This document shows, piece by piece, positions 1-6,167 of a stretch of DNA of 6,721 nt. Position numbers and translations under genes: made by a program. The stretch comes from Thermoanaerobaculia bacterium (GTDB lineage Bacteria > Acidobacteriota > Thermoanaerobaculia > UBA5066). Positions within the stretch are counted from its first letter, which is position 1, and each line of letters starts with the position of its first letter. The stretch spans positions 1-6,721 of the forward strand of contig JAMQPJ010000412.1 of assembly GCA_023717585.1 (NCBI GenBank). Reading direction: 5' to 3'. Under the pieces are notes generated by a model, which saw only the letters and a program-made list of their open reading frames with translations, searched no databases and was not told the DNA's origin.

Positions 1-638
1 GGCTTGAAGTCCACCGCGCCCGACTGGTAGCCCTCGGCGAGGACGACCTGCATGCCCTTGGACTCGGCGTAATCCTTCATGGACTTCGACGTGGACGTTC
101 CGAAGTCGGTGTTCTCGTAGAGGATCGCGACCGACTTGGGCTTCGCGACCTCCTCGAAGAAGGAGAAGACGGCTTTCGCGTAGAGGCCCGCGGGGGAGTT
201 CAGCCGGAAGACGTACTTCCAGCCCTGCTGGGTGATCTTGTCCGTGGCTCCGGTGTCCACGAGGTAGGGAACCTTGTACTTCTCGGCGACGCCCGCGACG
301 GCGAACGAGCACTGGCTCGTGTACTCGCCGACGACCATCGGATACTTGTTGATCGTGACGAACTTCTCGACGATCGCCATGGCCGTGTCGGGCTTTCCGC
401 CCGAGTCCTGGATGTCGAAGACGAGCTTCGTTCCCTTGGCGCCGCCCTTGGCGTTGATCTCGTCGGCCGCCATCTGGTAGGCCTGCTTCTTCATCTCGCC
501 GAACTTCGCATGCTCGCCCGTCAGCGGAAGCGGGACCCCGACCGTGAAGGTCTTGCCCTGCGCGAGCAGCGGTGAGGCGGCGAGGCCTGAAGCGAGGAGC
601 GCGAGCGTCGCCAGTTGCATGGGGCGTGGTTTCGTCAT
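1..638 (-). CDS. Branched-chain amino-acid-type ABC transporter solute-binding protein, N-terminal part (3' end off window)
   Basis: Periplasmic type 1 binding protein (LivK/Peripla_BP_6 class) that would capture an amino acid or similar small solute for an ABC importer. The 212 visible residues start with a Sec signal peptide: basic n-region (K3, R5), hydrophobic core about residues 9-26, probable cleavage near LLA|QG. The mature part opens with FTVGVPLPLTG (31-41), the usual first beta strand and ligand loop, then the helix AYQMAADEINAKGG (53-66), VVGEYTSQCS (102-111), VAEKYKVPYL (117-126) and YVFRLNSP (142-149), all typical of the family. ATG codons occur at 641 and 638; the one at 638 is preferred because GGAGG lies 6 bases upstream, against 3 for the other. 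Family members are usually about 370-420 residues, so roughly half is missing. Partner permease and ATPase genes would be expected to the left. The ligand cannot be assigned from this fragment. Confidence 0.9.
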   Translation of the reverse strand, partial: MTKPRPMQLATLALLASGLAASPLLAQGKTFTVGVPLPLTGEHAKFGEMKKQAYQMAADEINAKGGAKGTKLVFDIQDSGGKPDTAMAIVEKFVTINKYPMVVGEYTSQCSFAVAGVAEKYKVPYLVDTGATDKITQQGWKYVFRLNSPAGLYAKAVFSFFEEVAKPKSVAILYENTDFGTSTSKSMKDYAESKGMQVVLAEGYQSGAVDFK

Positions 639-644
639 CATCCA

Positions 645-649
645 CCTCC
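645..649 (-). promoter_or_regulatory. Ribosome binding site of the solute-binding protein gene
   Basis: GGAGG on the minus strand, 3 bases before ATG 641 and 6 bases before ATG 638. The spacing favours the second ATG as the start. Confidence 0.7.
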
Positions 650-731
650 GTTGGGCCGTTTGTCCGGGTCCGCGCATATTTGGCACGCTGCCCCGTAACC
701 TTGCGATGATTCGGATGAACTAATCTCGCCA

Positions 732-735
732 GAGG
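732..735 (+). promoter_or_regulatory. Ribosome binding site of proC
   Basis: GAGG, inside the purine run AGAGGGGG (731-738), lies 7 bases before the ATG at 743. It supports that start. Confidence 0.6.
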
Positions 736-742
736 GGGTTTC

Positions 743-1552
743 ATGCTGGCCAACAAGCACATCGCGATCATCGGATCCGGAACGATGGGGCGGACCATCG
801 CCTCGGGACTCCTCAAGTCCGGCCGGGTGAAGCCGAAGCAGATTCGGGCGACGGCCCGGACGAAGGCGAGCGCCGAGAAGGTCGCGGCGGAGCTGTCCGT
901 GACCTGCACGACGGCCAATGCGGAGGCGGCCGCGGGAGCCGACCTCGTGATCCTGTGCGTCAAGCCGAAGGACATCGCGAAAGCCGTCGAGAGCCTCGGG
1001 CGTGGCGGCAGGCGGCCCCTCGTTCTCTCGATCGCCGCCGGCATCAGCACCGGGTTCCTGGAGAGCCTGTTCGGGGACGACACGGCGGTCCTCCGGGCGA
1101 TGCCGAATACGCCCTGTCTGATCGGCAAGGGCATGACGGTGCTCGCCAAGGGCAGCCACGCGACCGACGCGCACATCGCGCTCGCGACCGAGATATTCGC
1201 TCCCCTCGGCCGCGTTCTCGAACTCGAGGAGAAGCACATGGACACCGTGACCGGTCTCTCGGCGAGCGGCCCGGCGTTCGTCTACATCATCATCGAGGCG
1301 CTCGCGGACGGCGGCGTGATGCGGGGGCTGCCCCGAAGCGTGGCGACGACCCTGGTGGCCCAGATGACCCTCGGGGCCGCGGAGATGGTCCTGACCACGG
1401 GGCGGCACCCCGCCGCCCTCAAGGACGACGTGACGACGCCGGCCGGGTGCACGATCGCGGGAATCCTCGCGCTCGAGGACGGCCGGATCCGGTCCGTGCT
1501 GGCACGCGGGGTGGAGACGGCGGCGCGCGTGGCCGGGGAGCTCGGGAAATAG
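743..1552 (+). CDS. proC: Pyrroline-5-carboxylate reductase
   Basis: Cytoplasmic enzyme that reduces delta-1-pyrroline-5-carboxylate to L-proline with NAD(P)H, the last step of proline synthesis. The 269 residues match the usual family length of about 270. The Rossmann nucleotide-binding loop is GSGTMG (11-16), followed by CVKP (72-75), MPNTP (120-124) and GLSASGPAFV (171-180), all hallmark P5CR blocks. The C-terminal dimer domain carries the family signature, read here as VTTPAGCTIAG (230-240); the common form is SPGGTT, and the A and C found here are tolerated changes. The ATG is well placed behind a purine-rich ribosome binding site. The gene stands alone on its strand, divergent from a solute-binding protein gene and convergent with the CBS-ACT gene. 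Functional assignment is firm; cofactor preference cannot be read from the sequence. Confidence 0.97.
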   Translation: MLANKHIAIIGSGTMGRTIASGLLKSGRVKPKQIRATARTKASAEKVAAELSVTCTTANAEAAAGADLVILCVKPKDIAKAVESLGRGGRRPLVLSIAAGISTGFLESLFGDDTAVLRAMPNTPCLIGKGMTVLAKGSHATDAHIALATEIFAPLGRVLELEEKHMDTVTGLSASGPAFVYIIIEALADGGVMRGLPRSVATTLVAQMTLGAAEMVLTTGRHPAALKDDVTTPAGCTIAGILALEDGRIRSVLARGVETAARVAGELGK

Positions 1553-1568
1553 ACCGCCCGGCCGGTCT
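1551..1568. terminator. Small hairpin between convergent proC and CBS-ACT genes, possible bidirectional terminator
   Basis: AGACCG (1551-1556) pairs perfectly with CGGTCT (1563-1568) around a 6-base loop. The hairpin starts inside the proC stop codon and fills most of the 19-base gap between the two convergent stops. Neither side has a run of T, so it is a weak candidate for a factor-independent terminator. Confidence 0.3.
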
Positions 1569-1571
1569 CGG

Positions 1572-2219
1572 TCAGTCCGTCTCGACCGCCACGTCTGCCC
1601 AGGACTTCCCGAGCTCGGCAAGGAGTGCCTCGGGCGTGGGGCCTTCGACGCGCATCACGAGCTCCCGCTTCCCCGCCGGAACCTTCGACGTGGACGTGAG
1701 AATCGAGAAGATTGTCCCGCCTTGTGCGCGCACGGTGTCCGCGACCTCGCGAATGCTGCCGGCGCGGTCGGGGATCACGAAATTCACGCGTGTGCGCTTC
1801 TTCCCGGCTCCGGTGATGTCGACCATCGCCCTGAAGACGTCGCCCTCGGTCAGGATCCCGACGAGCGTTCCCTTCGCGTCGAGCACCGGCAGGCCCTCGA
1901 CCCGCTTCTCGAGCATGATCTGCGCGGCCCGTTCGATCGGCGTGTCGGGCGTGACCGTGAAGGGCTTCTTCGTCATGATGTCGCCGATCTTCAGCTTGTC
2001 GAGGACCGCGTGGAGCTCCCAGATGTCGAGCGTCGTGGCGCGGGACGGCGAGACGTCCTTGAGGTCGCGGTCGGACACGATTCCGACGAGCTTTCCGCTT
2101 CCGTTGACGATCGGGATCCTGCGGATCCGCTTCTCCTTCATGAGGTGAATCGCGGTAGAGATCGAGTCGGACGGCTGGAGCGTGAAGACTTTCGGGGACA
2201 TCCACTTCGAAACGCGCAT
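1572..2219 (-). CDS. AcuB-like protein with two CBS domains and a C-terminal ACT domain
   Basis: Small cytoplasmic protein of 215 residues, probably a ligand sensor; no catalytic motif is seen. CBS 1 spans about residues 6-58 (MSPKVFTLQP to LVGIVSDRDLKDVSPS). CBS 2 spans about 78-134 (IGDIMTKKPFTVTPDTPIE to LVGILTEGDVFRAMV). A region with ACT-like character follows (about 144-213, VNFVIPDRAGSIREVADTV with a repeated beta-alpha pattern). Length, domain order and the linkers SPS and ITGA resemble Bacillus AcuB (about 214 residues), named from acetoin utilisation. CBS pairs usually bind adenosine-containing ligands and ACT domains often bind amino acids; which ligands bind here is unknown. The start is ATG 2219, with GGAGGA 7 bases upstream; the reading frame stays open further upstream only inside the preceding gene in another frame. 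It lies 65 bases after the GGDEF-EAL gene on the same strand and may be co-transcribed. Orthology to acuB is not proven because no acuA or acuC is present. Confidence 0.88.
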   Translation of the reverse strand: MRVSKWMSPKVFTLQPSDSISTAIHLMKEKRIRRIPIVNGSGKLVGIVSDRDLKDVSPSRATTLDIWELHAVLDKLKIGDIMTKKPFTVTPDTPIERAAQIMLEKRVEGLPVLDAKGTLVGILTEGDVFRAMVDITGAGKKRTRVNFVIPDRAGSIREVADTVRAQGGTIFSILTSTSKVPAGKRELVMRVEGPTPEALLAELGKSWADVAVETD

Positions 2220-2225
2220 CGACAA

Positions 2226-2231
2226 TCCTCC
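2226..2231 (-). promoter_or_regulatory. Ribosome binding site of the CBS-ACT gene
   Basis: GGAGGA on the minus strand lies 6-7 bases before ATG 2219. It fixes the start of the 215-residue protein and excludes the much longer open frame running upstream. Confidence 0.75.
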
Positions 2232-2248
2232 GTCGACGCCCGATTCAA

Positions 2249-2263
2249 CCCGGAATGGCCGGG
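2249..2263. other. Short inverted repeat between the GGDEF-EAL and CBS-ACT genes
   Basis: CCCGG and CCGGG flank a 5-base loop in the 65-base gap. The 5-bp all-GC stem lacks a following T run, so at most it could slow polymerase or shield the mRNA. In GC-rich DNA it may be chance. Confidence 0.25.
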
Positions 2264-2284
2264 CGGAGCGATGATTCCCCTGAA

Positions 2285-4765
2285 TCAGGCGCCGGGTAGC
2301 GAGGGGAGCACGACCTCGAAGCCCAACGGGGCGGCGCCGAGACCGAGCTTGACCTCGAGCTCGTCGGCGGAAACCGGCCGGCCGAACAGGAAGCCCTGGA
2401 CGTCCGCGCAACCCATGCCGAGGAGAAGGGCCGCCTGTTGCTCGGTCTCGACGCCCTCGGCGGTGACGTCGAGGCCGAGGTTTGCGGCGATCGCGATGAT
2501 CGTGGCGACGATCGCCTTGTCCTTCTCGTCCCGGGCCATGCCGGCCACGAAGGACTGGTCGATCTTCAAACGCCGGATCGGGAAGTGCTTCAGGTAGTTC
2601 AGCGACGAATGGCCGGTTCCGAAGTCGTCCATCGAGATGTGGACGCCGAGGTCGTTCAGCTCCGAAAGGATGCGGCCCGTGTGCGTCACGTCCTGCATCG
2701 CGATCGACTCGGTGATCTCGAGCTCGAGGAAGGCCGGAGCGAGCCCCGTCTCCTCGACGATGCGGCGCACCGTGACGGCGAAATCGCGCTGGTGGAACTG
2801 GCGCGCCGAGACGTTCACGGACATGCGAAGGCTCGAGGCGCCGCGCGCGTGCCACGCCACGAGCTGCTCGCACGAGCGGCGGAGGACCCACTCGCCGACG
2901 CGGCTGATGAGGCCGACGTCTTCGGCGAGAGGGATGAACTCGCGGGGCGACAGGATCCCCTTCTCGGGGTGCCGCCAGCGGACGAGTGCTTCCACGCCGA
3001 TCGGCACGCGGGTCGCGAGGCGGAGGATCGGCTGGTAGTGGAGGATGAACTCACCGCGCGGCAGGGCGCGCCTGAGTCCGCTCTCCATCGCCGCGCGCTC
3101 CTGGGACTGCTCCTGCATTTTCTGCGTGAAGAACTGGAAGCTGTTGCGGCCCGTCTCCTTCGCGCGGTACATCGCGGTGTCGACGTTGGCGACGAGCATC
3201 TCGGCGTTTTCGCCGTCACCGGGATAGAGGCCGATGCCGATGGACGCCTCGACGAACAGCTCGCGTTTCTGGATCAGGAACGGCTCCGAGATGACCTGCA
3301 GGATCTTCCTCGCCATCGTCGCCGCGTCGGTCTCGCGCGCGATCCCGTTCAGGAGGAGCAGGAACTCGTCTCCGCCCACGCGCGCCACCGTGTCGTCCGA
3401 GCGGATGCAGCGCCGGAGGCGGTCGGCCGCCTTCACCAGAAGCTCGTCGCCGGCCGAATGTCCGAGCGTGTCGTTGACGCGCTTGAAGTGGTCGAGATCC
3501 AGAAACATGACGGCGAGGGGCTGGCGCCGCCGCTGCGCGTGGAGGATCGCGAGAGAGAGCCGATCGTTGAAAAGGACCCGATTCGGCAGATCGGTGAGGG
3601 CGTCGTGGTTCGCCTGATGCCAGCGCTGCTGCTCGGCGCGCTTGCGGTCGGTGATGTCGATGAGGCTTCCTTCCATCACCTGCGGGCCGCCTCCCTCGGG
3701 TTCGAGGAGACTCTCGTTCGCGAGCACCCACACGCTCGTGCCGTCACGACGTTTCAGGCAGAGCTCGAAATTGACGAGCACTCGCTGGTGCGCCAGCCGC
3801 GCCAGAAAGGAGTCGCGGTCGGAGGGCTCGGCGTAGAGATCCAGTGCGGAGACCTTCAGGACGTCCTCGCGGGAGGAATAGCCGAGGATCCGCGCGAACG
3901 AGGAATTGCAGTCGAGAATCTGGCCGTCGAGAGTGGTCCGGAAAAGGCCGGCGAGGTTTCGTTCGAAGAGCAGCCGGTAGCGTCGCTCGGAAGACCGGAG
4001 GGCGTCGTCGCGGCGGCGCAGGAGGCGCGCGATCAGTGCCGAGGCGCCGACCGCAAGGGCCCCGAGGAGCACCGTCATGGCGAGAATCGCGCCGATCAGC
4101 CGGCTGCGCACCCAGCGGGTCGCCTGAAGCACGGCCGCCGAGAAGGCGTCCTCGAGGCCCGTGGCGCGCTCGTTGAGCCGGTCGATCTCCTTCGCGAACG
4201 CCGCGTGAGCCGGCGGCGGGAGAGGGATCGGAGCATCGTGAATCCGTGTGCCGAGATCGATCATCTCGTCGACGAGAAGATCGCCGCGCTCCCAGACCTC
4301 GATCGCGCGGGAGAAGGCCGAGATGCCCTTGTAGCGCAGGAAGGCCTGGGCCATCTCCTCCACGCTGGACAGGCTGTTGCGGCCTTCGAGGAAGCCCTGC
4401 TGGGCCGCGCGAACGTCCGGCGTAGGCTGCTGCAGCGCGAGCCGGGCCTTCCGGTCGCCGAGCGGCACGGCGAGCCGGCCGAGGAAACGCCGGTAATCGG
4501 CCTCGTCGCCGGTATCGAGGTAGCGTGAGAGAGCGAGAGAGGCGTCCTTTTGGCCCTTCGACCATTGAGACTCGGCGCTCACGAACGCCTGAAGGCCGGC
4601 CAGGACGTTCAATCCGGAAGTGCCGACGGCCACGAGTGTCGCGATGACGACGAGGAAAACGGCGACGAGGATCGCGATCCAGCGTGCGACCGGGAGAGGA
4701 GCTTCGGCGACCGCTGTCGCCGCGGAGCGAGGCCCCGACGCGCTCCCGTTTCCCGACTTGGACAC
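2285..4765 (-). CDS. Membrane-bound PAS-GGDEF-EAL cyclic-di-GMP synthase/phosphodiesterase
   Basis: Inner-membrane signalling protein of 826 residues that should make and/or degrade c-di-GMP. Order: short cytoplasmic tail, TM1 (about 28-48), extracytoplasmic region (49-222) rich in predicted helix, TM2 (223-247), PAS (about 257-377, ending LIDITDRKRAEQQ), GGDEF (about 384-548), EAL (about 558-806). The cyclase motif is the canonical GGDEF (464-468), with the inhibitory site RSDD (455-458) exactly five residues before it. The phosphodiesterase side has EALVRW (592-597), N651 in SVNVSARQF, LELEITES (680-687), MDDFGTG (712-718), K734 and E770 in AEGVET, so metal and catalytic positions look intact. 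Both activities are therefore possible; which one dominates cannot be told. The start is GTG 4765. An in-frame TAA, the ubiE stop, lies two codons upstream and the next in-frame GTG is inside TM1, so this start is nearly forced. It has no Shine-Dalgarno sequence. It follows ubiE by 6 bases and precedes the CBS-ACT gene. Confidence 0.95.
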   Translation of the reverse strand: MSKSGNGSASGPRSAATAVAEAPLPVARWIAILVAVFLVVIATLVAVGTSGLNVLAGLQAFVSAESQWSKGQKDASLALSRYLDTGDEADYRRFLGRLAVPLGDRKARLALQQPTPDVRAAQQGFLEGRNSLSSVEEMAQAFLRYKGISAFSRAIEVWERGDLLVDEMIDLGTRIHDAPIPLPPPAHAAFAKEIDRLNERATGLEDAFSAAVLQATRWVRSRLIGAILAMTVLLGALAVGASALIARLLRRRDDALRSSERRYRLLFERNLAGLFRTTLDGQILDCNSSFARILGYSSREDVLKVSALDLYAEPSDRDSFLARLAHQRVLVNFELCLKRRDGTSVWVLANESLLEPEGGGPQVMEGSLIDITDRKRAEQQRWHQANHDALTDLPNRVLFNDRLSLAILHAQRRRQPLAVMFLDLDHFKRVNDTLGHSAGDELLVKAADRLRRCIRSDDTVARVGGDEFLLLLNGIARETDAATMARKILQVISEPFLIQKRELFVEASIGIGLYPGDGENAEMLVANVDTAMYRAKETGRNSFQFFTQKMQEQSQERAAMESGLRRALPRGEFILHYQPILRLATRVPIGVEALVRWRHPEKGILSPREFIPLAEDVGLISRVGEWVLRRSCEQLVAWHARGASSLRMSVNVSARQFHQRDFAVTVRRIVEETGLAPAFLELEITESIAMQDVTHTGRILSELNDLGVHISMDDFGTGHSSLNYLKHFPIRRLKIDQSFVAGMARDEKDKAIVATIIAIAANLGLDVTAEGVETEQQAALLLGMGCADVQGFLFGRPVSADELEVKLGLGAAPLGFEVVLPSLPGA

Positions 4766-4770
4766 GCGGA

Positions 4771-4776
4771 ATTATA
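4771..4776 (-). promoter_or_regulatory. Consensus -10 hexamer directly before the GGDEF-EAL start, candidate leaderless promoter
   Basis: TATAAT on the minus strand ends 5 bases before GTG 4765, so transcription would begin at or next to the start codon. The hexamer contains the ubiE stop codon (CTA TAA T). No convincing -35 box is seen 16-18 bases upstream. It may be a real leaderless promoter, or chance within a ubiE readthrough operon. Confidence 0.4.
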
Positions 4777-5518
4777 GCGGGCCGGGAGCCGCGGGTGCTT
4801 CGGCGACGTTGAGGCCCATGGTGCCGAGAAGGCGACTCTCGTAGCGCGCGCCGTCGAGACCCGCCTCACGCATGAGCGCCTGCACGCCTCGCTGGGCCGG
4901 ATAGCCCTCGAGCGACTCCGGAATGTAGAGGTAGGTCTCGGGATCCCCGTGGAAGAGCCAGCCCATGAGCGGCATCACCGTGCGGAGAAAGGTCCGATAG
5001 ACGACACCCGCCGCGCGACCGTCGGGTTTTCCGAAGTCGAGGACGACGACGCGCCCCCGGGGCGCGAGCACGCGGCGCATCTCGCGCAGGGCGGCGAGCG
5101 GGTCGGCGATGTTCCGGAGGCCGTAACCTACGGTCACGGCGTCGAAGGCGCCGTCCGGGAACGGAAGGCGCAGCGCGTCCCCCTGCGCGAATCCACTCCG
5201 GCTGCGCGTCTCGAGCCGGCGCCTCCTTGCGACCCGGAGCATGGGAAACGTGAAGTCGACGCCCGTGACCCGCGAACCCGGAAGCGCGCTCTCCTCGGCG
5301 AGGAACGAGAGGTCTCCCGTACCGCAGCACAGGTCGAGAATCCTGGCCGGGCCCGTCCGCCCGGCCAGCGCGAGCCGGATCGTGTCCTTCTTCCACTTCC
5401 GATGGAGCCCGAAGCTCATGACGTCGTTCACGAGGTCGTAGCGCGCCGCGAGGCGCGAGAACATCTCCCGCACTTTGGGTCCGCGCTGGCCGTCATAGGA
5501 GAGATACTTGTTCGTCAC
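4772..5518 (-). CDS. ubiE: Demethylmenaquinone/ubiquinone C-methyltransferase
   Basis: SAM-dependent C-methyltransferase (UbiE/MenG) that converts demethylmenaquinone to menaquinone, and in ubiquinone makers also methylates a ubiquinone precursor; it acts at the cytoplasmic membrane face. The 248 residues are of normal family length. The N-terminal signature is YDLVNDVMSFGLHRKW (27-42). SAM motif I is ILDLCCGTGDL (60-70), with the ribose-binding acid D88 in TGVDF and GDALRLPF (113-120). GLRNIADP (133-140), REMRRVL (145-151) and ETYLYIPESLEGYP (194-207) are further family blocks. After the RVL block the usual LEFSKP reads LDFGKP (160-165), a mild change. The start is taken as GTG 5518, where family similarity begins; an open frame continues upstream to 5623 but only inside the divergent hydrolase gene. 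No Shine-Dalgarno sequence is present. It is the first gene of the minus-strand block and ends 6 bases before the GGDEF-EAL start. Whether the product is menaquinone or ubiquinone depends on genes outside the window. Confidence 0.94.
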   Translation of the reverse strand: MTNKYLSYDGQRGPKVREMFSRLAARYDLVNDVMSFGLHRKWKKDTIRLALAGRTGPARILDLCCGTGDLSFLAEESALPGSRVTGVDFTFPMLRVARRRRLETRSRSGFAQGDALRLPFPDGAFDAVTVGYGLRNIADPLAALREMRRVLAPRGRVVVLDFGKPDGRAAGVVYRTFLRTVMPLMGWLFHGDPETYLYIPESLEGYPAQRGVQALMREAGLDGARYESRLLGTMGLNVAEAPAAPGPL

Positions 5519-5524
5519 GGGGCG

Positions 5525-5530
5525 ATTGTA
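5525..5530 (-). promoter_or_regulatory. -10-like hexamer directly before the ubiE start, candidate leaderless promoter
   Basis: TACAAT on the minus strand (one mismatch to TATAAT) ends 6 bases before GTG 5518, which places the predicted +1 on the G of the start codon. No clear -35 box lies 16-18 bases upstream, where the divergent hydrolase gene already codes. Confidence 0.4.
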
Positions 5531-5531
5531 G

Positions 5532-6167
5532 GTGGAGCAGTTTCTCTTCGACGGTCCGGCGCGCGCCGCGCGCACCCTCGTCCTCGCGCACGGCGCGGGA
5601 GCGCCGATGGACTCGGCCTTCATGAACGCGATCGCGGGGGGCGTCGGCTCGGCGGGCTTCCGGGTCGCGCGCTTCGAGTTCCCCTACATGCGCGCGCGCC
5701 GCGCGTCGGGACGAAAGGGAGCGCCCGACCGCCCGCCCGCACTTCTCGAAAGCTGGCGCGACGCGATCCGCTCGCTCTCGGAGAAAGAAGGTCCGGGCTC
5801 CCTCGTCATCGGCGGGAAGTCGATGGGCGGCCGCATCGCGAGCATGGTCGCCGACGAGGCACGCGTGGCGGGTCTCGTCTGCCTCGGCTATCCGTTCCAT
5901 CCGCCGGGCCGGCCCGACAAGCTGCGCGTGGCGCACCTCGAAAGCCTCAGAACTCCGACCCTCGTCATTCAGGGCGAGCGGGACGCTTTCGGAACGCGGG
6001 AGGAGGTCGCCCGCTATCACCTTTCGAAGGAGATCCGGGTTCTCTTCCTCCCGGACGGCGACCACTCGTTCAAACCGCGAGTGTCCTCGGGCCGCACGGA
6101 GGAGCAGAACCTCTCCGAAGCGGTCATGCTCGTCACGGGATTCCTCGAGTCTCTCCGATCCTCATGA
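5532..6167 (+). CDS. Alpha/beta hydrolase, KANL3/Tex30-like (dienelactone-hydrolase-like) family
   Basis: Small cytoplasmic alpha/beta hydrolase of 211 residues; the substrate is unknown. After a first strand (TLVLAHGAGAPMDS, 15-28), HGAG supplies the oxyanion-hole loop. The nucleophile elbow is GGKSMGGR (94-101) with S97. The acid is probably D151 in QGERDAFG (147-154) and the base is H178 in GDHSFKP (176-182). This set, with the short length and little or no lid domain, matches the bacterial KANL3/Tex30-type family. The start is GTG 5532: the codon just before it is an in-frame TAG, and the next ATG (residue 26) would remove the first strand and HGAG. A good Shine-Dalgarno sequence is not evident. 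It diverges from ubiE with 13 bases between starts, and its last 35 bases overlap the convergent metallo-hydrolase gene. An esterase, thioesterase or peptidase role is possible but cannot be read here. Confidence 0.88.
   Translation: MEQFLFDGPARAARTLVLAHGAGAPMDSAFMNAIAGGVGSAGFRVARFEFPYMRARRASGRKGAPDRPPALLESWRDAIRSLSEKEGPGSLVIGGKSMGGRIASMVADEARVAGLVCLGYPFHPPGRPDKLRVAHLESLRTPTLVIQGERDAFGTREEVARYHLSKEIRVLFLPDGDHSFKPRVSSGRTEEQNLSEAVMLVTGFLESLRSS

Larger units (their letters stand above)
642..742. promoter_or_regulatory. Divergent intergenic region between the solute-binding protein gene and proC
   Basis: Promoters for both genes should lie in these roughly 100 bases, which are more AT-rich than the flanking coding DNA. 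No strong sigma-70 pair is visible. The best plus-strand candidate is TTGCGA (701-706) with TAATCT (721-726), but the 14-base spacer is short. The minus strand has only a weak AAATAT (681-676). The region is inferred to be a promoter from gene layout; exact boxes are not supported. Confidence 0.35.

Noticed and set aside
680..704. Sigma-54-type promoter before proC: a perfect TTGGCACG at 680-687 and TTGC at 701-704
   Set aside because: The two halves are 13 bases apart where 4 are needed, and the bases at the required -12 position (694-695) read CG rather than GC.
638..1621. Open frame of about 327 codons on the minus strand across proC
   Set aside because: It is antisense to a complete, motif-perfect proC, and its translation is rich in R, G and H with no recognisable domain.
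1572..2891. 439-residue version of the CBS-ACT protein
   Set aside because: The upstream 224 residues are an out-of-frame reading of the EAL domain. ATG 2219 with GGAGGA fits the real protein and the family length.
2438..4528. Long open frame of about 696 codons on the plus strand
   Set aside because: It lies antisense to the GGDEF-EAL gene, whose domains and motifs are unmistakable. The antisense protein has low-complexity charged composition typical of GC-rich shadow frames.
3216..4565. Several medium open frames on the minus strand inside the GGDEF-EAL gene
   Set aside because: They are other-frame readings of the same DNA, dominated by R, A, P and G, without motifs or ribosome binding sites.
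5519..5623. N-terminally longer UbiE (283 residues)
   Set aside because: The extra 35 residues are antisense to the hydrolase start and have no family similarity; homology begins at GTG 5518.
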